A stretch of DNA of 5,511 nt, taken from the NCBI GenBank assembly GCA_018067265.1, contig JAGPUY010000359.1, positions 1 to 5,511 of the forward strand, given 5' to 3'. The position numbers and the translations under genes were made by a program. This DNA is from Oceanihabitans sp. GTDB lineage: Bacteria > Bacteroidota > Bacteroidia > Flavobacteriales > Flavobacteriaceae. A model generated the notes under the pieces. It was given only the letters and a program-made list of their open reading frames with translations. It was not told the origin of the DNA and made no database searches. Positions 1 through 4,967 of the stretch are shown piece after piece (positions within the stretch are counted from its first letter, which is position 1; every line of letters starts with the position of its first letter).

Positions 1-243
1 GAGTTAATATATTTCAGAATATCGTAATCGCTCCACTCTGCAATAAACAAGTTCGTATCAGAGTTAATATATTTCAGAATATCGCTAATCGCTCCATGCT
101 GCAATAAACAAGTTCGTATCAGAATTAATATATTTCAGAATATCGCTAATCGCTCCACTCTGCAATAAATAAGTTCGTATCAGAATTAATATATTTCAGA
201 ATGTCGCTAATCGCTCCACTCTGCAATAAATAAGTTCGTATCA
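1..243. repeat. 61-bp tandem repeat array, at least four copies, including the 3' end of the TolB-like gene
   Basis: Four head-to-tail copies are visible: 1-60, 61-121, 122-182 and 183-243, with no spacer between them. The copies are nearly identical. Copies 1 and 2 share GAGTT and AAACAAG, while copies 3 and 4 share GAATT and AAATAAG. Copy 1 lacks one C in ATCGCTAATCG and is 60 bp. Copy 2 has CCATGCTG in place of CCACTCTG, and copy 4 has ATGTCG in place of ATATCG. Read leftward, each unit encodes DTNLFIAEWSD, a TAG stop (TAC in copy 1) and about 24 nt of downstream sequence. Copy 4 is the functional end of the gene at 207-1310, so the array arose by tandem duplication of that gene's terminus. 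The AAATAAG/AAACAAG change is a synonymous Leu change in the coding phase. The array may continue beyond the window. An assembly artefact at a contig end is an alternative. Confidence 0.95.
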
Positions 244-1310
244 TGTCCACCACCATTATTTCTATTCGAAGAGAAGACTAAGTATCTACCATCATTAGAA
301 AACACAGGAAAAGCATCAAAAGTGGTACTATGTGTAACGCGTTCTAAGTTTTTACCATCGATATCAATCAAGTATAGATTAAATGGAAACCCGCGAGGGG
401 ATTCAAAGTTAGAAGAGAATAGAATTTTCTCTCCGCTAGGGTGAAAAAACGGACTCCAATTCGCGTTTCCTAAGTCGGTTAATTGCTTTAAATCACTACC
501 ATCTGCATTACATATATACAGCTCCATTTCTGTAGGTTGTACTAAACCATCCGCTAACAAATCTTTGTATTCTTTAATCTCTTCTTCGGTTTTTGGTCTA
601 GAAGAACGGAAGATAATTTTTGTGCCATCTGGCGAAAAGAAAGCGCCTCCATCATAACCCAATTCGAAAGTAATTTGCTTCACATCGCTTCCGTCTAAAT
701 TCATAGTATATAAATCGATATCACCATTTCTGGTCGAAGTAAATACAATTTTATCGCCTTTAGGAGAAACCGTTGGCTCTGCGTCATAACCAACTTCATG
801 CGTTAATTGTGCGGTTATATTTCCTTCTAAATCTGCGACAAAAATATCATAGGTGTCATAAATTGGCCAGATGTATTTTCCGTTTTTACGTAAAGGTGTT
901 TCTGGGCAAGCATTATCTCCCAAATGTGTAGAAGCATAAATAATATGCTCGTTATCTGGTAAAAAATACGCACAAGTAGTTCTTCCTTTTCCGGTGCTAA
1001 TCATTGGTGGTGTTTTGTCTTTAAATATTTCTTCCGCATCCATTAAAAACATTTGGTCGCAAGCTACATTCCAGTCTTTGTTATTCGATTGAAATACTAA
1101 TTGCTTGTCATCAAAACTCCAATATGCTTCTGCATTATCTCCTCCAAAAGTAACTTGACGTATATTTTTAAAATGCGTTTCTTCCGGATAAATTAAAGAA
1201 TCCACCCATTTAGTAGCTCCCGTTGTAACGTCTCCTGTTTTAGAGGTATTCTGTTTACAAGAAACAATAGATAAAAGAAGTAATATATAAAGCGCGTAGT
1301 TTTTAGTCAT
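207..1310 (-). CDS. TolB-like PD40 beta-propeller lipoprotein
   Basis: This encodes a 367-residue exported lipoprotein. Residues 1-18 are a type II signal peptide: N-terminal K3, hydrophobic stretch ALYILLLLSIV, lipobox IVSC with C18 as the acylated residue. The rest is a TolB-type propeller built of PD40/WD40-like blades. Typical blade motifs are seen near 50-75 (RQVTF...WSFDDKQLVFQS), 177-215 (DAEPTVSPKGDKIVFTSTRNG, then LYTMNLDGSDVKQIT), 218-238 (YDGGAFFSPDGTKIIFRSSRP), 283-301 (ANWSPFFHPSGEKILFSSN) and 331-350 (FDAFPVFSNDGRYLVFSSNR). Such proteins usually act in the periplasm or at the outer membrane as binding scaffolds. The substrate or partner cannot be read from the sequence, and this is not the pal-linked tolB itself, since no tol/pal genes are nearby. 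The ATG at 1310 is directly followed by the signal peptide, which supports the start. The end (NLFIAEWSD, then TAG) looks like the normal family C terminus, but its final 37 bp belong to the 61-bp tandem array. It is divergent from the M28 peptidase gene. Confidence 0.88.
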   Translation of the reverse strand: MTKNYALYILLLLSIVSCKQNTSKTGDVTTGATKWVDSLIYPEETHFKNIRQVTFGGDNAEAYWSFDDKQLVFQSNNKDWNVACDQMFLMDAEEIFKDKTPPMISTGKGRTTCAYFLPDNEHIIYASTHLGDNACPETPLRKNGKYIWPIYDTYDIFVADLEGNITAQLTHEVGYDAEPTVSPKGDKIVFTSTRNGDIDLYTMNLDGSDVKQITFELGYDGGAFFSPDGTKIIFRSSRPKTEEEIKEYKDLLADGLVQPTEMELYICNADGSDLKQLTDLGNANWSPFFHPSGEKILFSSNFESPRGFPFNLYLIDIDGKNLERVTHSTTFDAFPVFSNDGRYLVFSSNRNNGGGHDTNLFIAEWSD

Positions 1311-1339
1311 GATTTTTTACTTAAATGGCATTTAATACC

Positions 1340-1357
1340 TAATTTTACGTAAAATTA
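1340..1357. promoter_or_regulatory. 18-bp perfect palindrome in a divergent promoter region
   Basis: TAATTTTAC followed by GTAAAATTA forms a perfect 18-bp inverted repeat with no spacer. It lies within the 59-bp gap between two divergent start codons (1310 leftward, 1370 rightward). On both strands it begins TAATTTTA, which resembles the Bacteroidota sigma-A -7 element TAnnTTTG except for the final base. The same bases could therefore serve as a symmetric -7 region for both genes, or as an operator for a dimeric regulator. I see no convincing TTG -33 element at the expected distance in either direction, so the promoter reading is tentative while the palindrome itself is certain. Confidence 0.5.
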
Positions 1358-1369
1358 ATATTTATCATT

Positions 1370-2596
1370 ATGAAATACAGCATTCTTGTCGTTTTTTTAA
1401 TTCTATTGAGTTCTTGTAAAAAAGATCTGGTTGCACCAGAAGTATCTATACAAGAAGATGTAGCCTTTTTAGCAGATGATGCTTTAGAAGGCAGACAAAC
1501 AGGAACAGCAGGCGAGCAAAAAGCGGCAGCATACATTGCAAAGCGTTTTCAAGATCTAGGTTTACATGCCAAAGGAACCGATGGTTTTTTTCAAACCTTT
1601 TCCTTTAAACCAAAAACAGATCCGCATCAAGAAGTGAATTATACTGTAAAAGATGGAGACAGTACCATTACTGGAACTAATGTCGTTGCATATATAGATA
1701 ATAAAGCGGAAAACACCATAATTATTGGAGCGCATTATGATCATTTAGGTTATGGCGCAGAAGGTTCTTTGTATCGAGGAGAAAGAGCAATTCACAATGG
1801 AGCAGATGATAACGCAAGTGGCGTAGCGGTTTTGTTAAACTTGGCAAAACGATTAATGAAAGGGAATATTAACAACAATTACTTGTTTATTACTTTTTCT
1901 GGGGAAGAAATGGGATTATTAGGTTCTAATTATTTTGTGAAAAACCCAACCATTGACACCAAGAAAGCAAACTATATGATTAATATGGATATGGTTGGTA
2001 GACTTAAAAAAGATAGCACTTTGGCGGTTTACGGCGTTGGTACTTCGCCAATTTTCAAGCAAACTTTAAAAGCGAATAACAACCGATTTAAATTAGTGCA
2101 AAAAGAATCAGGAGTAGGTCCAAGTGATCATACTTCCTTCTATAATGCAGATATTCCTGTATTACATTTTTTTACTGGTCAGCATGAAGATTACCACAAA
2201 CCATCCGATGACACAGAGCGTTTGCATTTTAACGGCATGCAAGTAATTTCAAATTACATTTTCGAGATTATAAGCGATTTAGATAATAACGGAAAACTTC
2301 CTTTTAGAAAAACAAAAAACGAAAGCGAAGATGTACCACGTTTTAAAGTTGGATTAGGCGTGATTCCAGATTATTTATACGATGGAAAAGGGATGCGAAT
2401 TGATGGTATTAGCGAAGATAAGCCAGCACAGAAAGCTGGATTGCAAAGAGGAGATGTAGTTGTAAAACTTGGCGAGATTGAGGTGATAGATATGACAACA
2501 TACATGATAGGATTATCAAAATTTGAAGAAGGAGATATTACTAAAGTGATTGTAGAAAGAGAAGGAAAAGAGGTTGAGGCGGAAATTACATTTTAA
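1370..2596 (+). CDS. M28 family zinc aminopeptidase lipoprotein with C-terminal PDZ domain
   Basis: This 408-residue exported peptidase has a lipoprotein signal peptide at 1-16 (MKYSILVVFLILLSSC, lipobox LSSC, acylated C16). The M28 catalytic domain covers about 25-305 and all expected metal ligands are present: H122 in GAHYDH with D124 beside it, bridging D146 in GADDNASG, general base E179 and ligand E180 in SGEEMGLLG, D207 in NMDMVG, and H276 in YHKPSDD. It should therefore be an active dinuclear-zinc exopeptidase releasing N-terminal residues from peptides, probably tethered in the periplasm or to the outer membrane. Residues about 324-408 form a PDZ domain (GLGVIPDY loop, DGISEDKPAQKAGLQRGDVV, then the last strands), which in this family probably contributes to substrate binding or assembly. 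The cysteine is followed by KKD, somewhat like Bacteroidota lipoprotein surface-export signals, so surface display is possible. Start ATG at 1370 leads directly into the signal peptide. The leader is A/T-rich with no Shine-Dalgarno motif. Confidence 0.93.
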   Translation: MKYSILVVFLILLSSCKKDLVAPEVSIQEDVAFLADDALEGRQTGTAGEQKAAAYIAKRFQDLGLHAKGTDGFFQTFSFKPKTDPHQEVNYTVKDGDSTITGTNVVAYIDNKAENTIIIGAHYDHLGYGAEGSLYRGERAIHNGADDNASGVAVLLNLAKRLMKGNINNNYLFITFSGEEMGLLGSNYFVKNPTIDTKKANYMINMDMVGRLKKDSTLAVYGVGTSPIFKQTLKANNNRFKLVQKESGVGPSDHTSFYNADIPVLHFFTGQHEDYHKPSDDTERLHFNGMQVISNYIFEIISDLDNNGKLPFRKTKNESEDVPRFKVGLGVIPDYLYDGKGMRIDGISEDKPAQKAGLQRGDVVVKLGEIEVIDMTTYMIGLSKFEEGDITKVIVEREGKEVEAEITF

Positions 2597-2599
2597 GAC

Positions 2600-2650
2600 T
2601 TCGTCACTTCGAGCAATTCTGAAGAACGAAGAATCCTATCGAGAAGTAAT
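2600..2650. repeat. Interspersed intergenic repeat of flavobacterial type
   Basis: The gap after the peptidase stop reads TCGTCACTTCGAG, then ATTCTGAAGAACGAAGAATCC, then TATCGAGAAGT. From memory, these blocks match widespread Bacteroidota intergenic repeats of the GTCATTCTGAGGAACGAAGAATC and CACTTCGAG...CGAGAAGT kinds. ATTCT (2616-2620) can pair with AGAAT (2630-2634) around a 9-nt loop. It is not a convincing intrinsic terminator because no T-tract follows directly. Because it lies in the 66-bp gap between two same-strand genes, it might modulate read-through or mRNA stability. That is inference. Confidence 0.6.
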
Positions 2651-2662
2651 CCAATAAAAAAG

Positions 2663-3061
2663 ATGCATATTACCCAAAAAGACATCATTACTAAAATACA
2701 CGTAATCATATCCATATGTATTGTGGTTCCTGTTGCCTTTGTTTATGGTTTTAATTCGAGCTCGCAATTTGATATTCATTTAAATACCATAGACGAGCAT
2801 AACTTTTTTAAAGCCATAATGGGGCTGTATTTGGGGTTTTCAACACTTTGGATTTTAGGCCTTTTTAAAACCAATTACCTAAAATTAGCTTTAGTAACCA
2901 ACATGATTTTTATGCTTGGTTTAGGTTTCGGAAGGGTTTTAAGTATCCTACTCGATGGCACACCAACTTTTGGTTACCTCTTTGGAACGGTTGCAGAATT
3001 ATTTTTAGGTTTTTACGGACTTTGGGTATTAACTAGCCATAAGCGCTCCGCAAATACCTAA
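2663..3061 (+). CDS. DUF4345-like small integral membrane protein
   Basis: This encodes 132 residues with four predicted membrane helices at about 12-30, 48-68, 72-97 and 102-123. The pattern FFKAIMGLYLGFSTLWILG, then MLGLGFGRVLSILLDGTPT, then AELFLGFYG resembles the DUF4345 family of small bacterial membrane proteins, whose function is unknown. The length is usual for that family. The start at 2663 follows an A-rich stretch (AATAAAAAAG), typical of flavobacterial leaders. It lies 66 bp after the M28 peptidase on the same strand, with a repeat between, so co-transcription is possible but not required. Its last 33 bp overlap the 3' end of the convergent small membrane gene on the other strand. 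No function should be assigned beyond membrane location. Confidence 0.8.
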   Translation: MHITQKDIITKIHVIISICIVVPVAFVYGFNSSSQFDIHLNTIDEHNFFKAIMGLYLGFSTLWILGLFKTNYLKLALVTNMIFMLGLGFGRVLSILLDGTPTFGYLFGTVAELFLGFYGLWVLTSHKRSANT

Positions 3062-3235
3062 GCTTATAATTACATAAACAGTAGCAAGAATAAATAATAC
3101 TTTTGCTGCTTTTTTATTCTTTTTAAATACGGCAGCTCCAATAATAGTTAGTAAAATTGCTGGACCAAACATAATGGCAACAAGCATAATTACCAAGCCG
3201 TCTAAATTTCCTACTTCAAGTAATAATGTCTTCAT
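3029..3235 (-). CDS. Small two-helix membrane protein, last gene of the radical SAM cluster
   Basis: This 68-residue protein has two hydrophobic segments, about 12-36 (LVIMLVAIMFGPAILLTIIG core) and 44-66 (KVLFILATVYVIISLGICGA core), joined by a lysine-rich KKNKKAAK turn. The positive-inside rule predicts a cytoplasmic loop with both termini outside. I recognise no family. The ATG at 3235 is only 3 nt downstream of the stop codon of the preceding 57-residue gene, so translational coupling is likely. The two small proteins share the same hairpin layout and may work as a pair, or as partners of the radical SAM enzyme encoded just upstream. The coding end overlaps the convergent DUF4345-like gene by 33 bp (3029-3061), so no separate terminator fits between them. 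The hydrophobic pattern and gene packing argue that this is a real gene rather than a chance ORF. Confidence 0.72.
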   Translation of the reverse strand: MKTLLLEVGNLDGLVIMLVAIMFGPAILLTIIGAAVFKKNKKAAKVLFILATVYVIISLGICGALMAS

Positions 3236-3238
3236 AAA

Positions 3239-3412
3239 TTATAAATTAGTAAATACAACAACGCCATAAACAACAAAACTAGCCACCAAACAGACCATGG
3301 CTAATTGATAGTATTGTTTTTGTTTCTCACTACCTTTTTCGGCTTCTTTACCATAAATAGCGAATACTGCTGCAGGCATAAACATAACAAGAATAAGAAG
3401 GAACCACATCAT
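3239..3412 (-). CDS. Very small two-helix membrane protein (57 aa), coupled to the radical SAM gene
   Basis: Reading leftward from 3412 gives a 57-residue ORF beginning MMWFLLILVMFMPAAVFAIY and ending VVYGVVVFTNL, with a TAA stop at 3239-3241. Two hydrophobic helices (about 2-20 and 36-55) flank a charged loop with the core GKEAEKGSEKQKQ. The topology resembles that of the 68-residue protein encoded 3 nt downstream. The start codon overlaps the stop of the radical SAM gene in an ATGA arrangement (3409-3412), the classical signature of translational re-initiation. A second ATG follows directly (3407-3409) and could also serve as start. No family is recognised. Such short genes are easily missed in annotation. 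The support is the overlap, the spacing to the next gene and the clean two-helix pattern. I infer a membrane anchor, subunit or partner for the neighbouring enzymes. Confidence 0.78.
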   Translation of the reverse strand: MMWFLLILVMFMPAAVFAIYGKEAEKGSEKQKQYYQLAMVCLVASFVVYGVVVFTNL

Positions 3413-4803
3413 ACCATTTCATTTCTTAATTCCTCTAACCTCGCTTTTTTATCATCGCGATAAAACAAATTCATCGTTTCAAACGGAATGATTTTATTGT
3501 CCTTATCCACAATATGCACACAGGATTTTTTAATGGCGCGAACATCAAAGTTATACGCATCAATAAACTGCATGATGATTACCCGAAACAAATTATCATA
3601 TCCTAAATCTGGTGCATCAATATTAGGCAAACAACACATAATAGATTTTAGGTTTTCTTCTGCAACTTCTACCGAATTCCCAGTACTAAATAACGCTATC
3701 ATTTTTTCTTGAAGCAACGAATCTTGCTCATAAATAATAGTGTTTTTGCTATTGTCTAGCAAGTCATTCGGATTAATATAACGCGTTAACGGAAACACTT
3801 CGTCTCCTAGTTTAAGCGCATAACCCATAACCAAAGCATCGGGATTACAAGGCACCGGAAGCAAATCATCCGGATTAAAAATAGCCGTTTGCTCCATTAT
3901 TTTTCTACGTACTTCGGTAAGTGTCATTCTATCGGTTTCCGGATTAAAATTCTCCAGTCTTCCTGCAATCTGTGTCGGTTGTAAAGTAACGCCACGAATA
4001 CATTTTTGCTTCAGTGCGTACTCTATTATTTTTCCAATTTCACCATCATTCAACCCTTTTTGAAGCGTAACCACTAAGGTGGTAGAAAGATTTAATTGGT
4101 TGAGGTTTTCAATTGCTTGTTTTCTAATATCGTTTAAATCTGCACCACGAAGTTCTCGCAACACGCTATTTTCAAACGAATCGAATTGTAAATAAATCTC
4201 AAAATCTGGAGCGTAGGTTTTTAGTCTTTCCGCGAAAGCGAAATCTTTAGCAATTTTAATACCATTCGTATTCAACATTAAATGCCGAATAGGTAACGAT
4301 TTTGCATAGTCCATAATTTCCCAAAACTGCGGATGAATCGTTGGTTCTCCGCCCGAAATTTGTACCACATCTGGTTCCTTTTCATTCCTAACAATGGTGT
4401 CTAACATCGCTTTTACTTCGTCCAACGTGCGATGTCTTCCATAGGTTGGCGACGAACCAGCATAACAGGTCGGGCAGGTTAAATTGCACCTATCGGTAAC
4501 CTCTACAACCGTCAAACAACTATGCTGCTCATGATCTGGACACAAACCACAATCATACGGGCAACCATAATCGGTTTTGGTGTTAAACGTATATGGCGTT
4601 TCGCTTGGCTTGTTGTAATTTCGTATGTTTTTGTAATAGGCAATATCGTCGGCAATAAGCACCTTAGAATTGCCATGTTCTTTGCAACGTTTCAACATAT
4701 AAACATTGCCGTCTTCAAACACAATTTTTGCATCCACACGCTTTAAACACTCGGGACATAAGCTTAACGTAAAATCGTAATAGGTATATTTTCTAACTGG
4801 CAT
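3409..4803 (-). CDS. Radical SAM enzyme of the COG1964 (Tes / MJ0619-like) family
   Basis: The 464-residue enzyme has the radical SAM cluster motif C106-x3-C110-x2-C113 (DRCNLTCPTCYAG), which binds the [4Fe-4S] cluster that cleaves S-adenosylmethionine, and the SAM-contact motif GGEPT at 151-155. The family is shown by the N-terminal block: a zinc/rubredoxin-like C16-PE-C19 with C40 and H43 (KRCKEHG), then C81, C85 and C88 in GCPYDCGLCPDHEQHSC, directly before the radical SAM motif. A C-terminal extension carries C319, C390-C391 and C428 (KKSCVHIV), candidates for further Fe-S ligands. COG1964 includes archaeal tetraether synthase (Tes), which joins lipid chains, and MJ0619, linked to methanopterin methylation. 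The bacterial members' reaction is mostly unknown. The terminal motif here is PFETMN, where I recall PFCxYN in archaeal relatives. The start at 4803 (MPVRKYTYYDF) precedes the first cysteine pair. The gene overlaps the next by ATGA and lies 162 bp after an Lgt-like gene, suggesting work on a lipid. Confidence 0.88.
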   Translation of the reverse strand: MPVRKYTYYDFTLSLCPECLKRVDAKIVFEDGNVYMLKRCKEHGNSKVLIADDIAYYKNIRNYNKPSETPYTFNTKTDYGCPYDCGLCPDHEQHSCLTVVEVTDRCNLTCPTCYAGSSPTYGRHRTLDEVKAMLDTIVRNEKEPDVVQISGGEPTIHPQFWEIMDYAKSLPIRHLMLNTNGIKIAKDFAFAERLKTYAPDFEIYLQFDSFENSVLRELRGADLNDIRKQAIENLNQLNLSTTLVVTLQKGLNDGEIGKIIEYALKQKCIRGVTLQPTQIAGRLENFNPETDRMTLTEVRRKIMEQTAIFNPDDLLPVPCNPDALVMGYALKLGDEVFPLTRYINPNDLLDNSKNTIIYEQDSLLQEKMIALFSTGNSVEVAEENLKSIMCCLPNIDAPDLGYDNLFRVIIMQFIDAYNFDVRAIKKSCVHIVDKDNKIIPFETMNLFYRDDKKARLEELRNEMV

Positions 4804-4825
4804 TTTTTCGTTTTTATTATCATTT

Positions 4826-4967
4826 GGGCGTTACCCTTTTTCGCTAAAAAAGCTGCAAAGGGTCAGGCTTTACGCTGCAATCTTTTTGCTCGTGTTCTCG
4901 ATACATTTTACTCATGCTTCGTAAAACACTCGAACAGACAAGAAAAAGGATTTTCACTACAATCCTT
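4826..4967. repeat. Composite flavobacterial intergenic repeat with nested hairpins
   Basis: Most of the 162-bp gap between the Lgt-like and radical SAM genes is repeat-like. GGGCGTTACCC (4826-4836) opens the element. ACCCTTT (4833-4839) pairs with AAAGGGT (4857-4863), an inner GCT/AGC stem (4843-4845 with 4851-4853) lies in its loop, and GCGT (4828-4831) can pair with ACGC (4872-4875). Next follow GGCTTTACGCTGCAATCTTT and a second hairpin, TTTTAC (4906-4911) with GTAAAA (4921-4926), flanked by GTTCTCGATACA and CACTCGAAC. Read leftward, GGATTGTAGTGAAAATCC (4965-4948) and AGATTGCAGCGTAAAGCC (4885-4868) are diverged direct copies of one module. I recall such GTAACGCCC / GATTGCAGCG sequences as dispersed repeats in Flavobacteriaceae. 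I see no ORF in this gap, and no clear promoter for the radical SAM gene. Confidence 0.6.
4940..4967 (-). terminator. Terminator-like hairpin at the end of the Lgt-like gene
   Basis: Read leftward, AAGGATT (4967-4961), an 8-nt loop and AATCCTT (4952-4946) form a perfect 7-bp stem, followed by a T-rich run TTTCTT (4945-4940). The stem begins inside the TAA stop codon of the Lgt-like gene. The layout fits an intrinsic terminator, but the stem is AT-rich and short, and the same bases belong to the interspersed repeat. It may therefore only attenuate transcription into the radical SAM gene. Confidence 0.4.

Noticed and set aside
1..243. CRISPR-like array
   Set aside because: The 61-bp copies are contiguous with no unique spacers, and the unit contains the end of a coding gene.
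1345..1536. Leftward 63-codon ORF
   Set aside because: It lies opposite the lipoprotein signal and start of the well-supported M28 peptidase gene and has no recognisable domain.
1562..1744. Leftward 60-codon ORF
   Set aside because: It is antisense to the M28 catalytic domain, including the GAHYDH motif region, and has no gene-like context.
2616..2634. Intrinsic terminator after the M28 peptidase
   Set aside because: The stem is only 5 bp around a 9-nt loop and is not followed by a T-tract; the interspersed-repeat explanation fits better.
3488..3712. Rightward 74-codon ORF
   Set aside because: It is antisense to the C-terminal part of the radical SAM gene and the protein resembles no family.
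4522..4746. Rightward 74-codon ORF with a hydrophobic stretch
   Set aside because: It is antisense to the cysteine-rich N-terminal domain of the radical SAM gene; the hydrophobicity is a by-product of the opposite strand.
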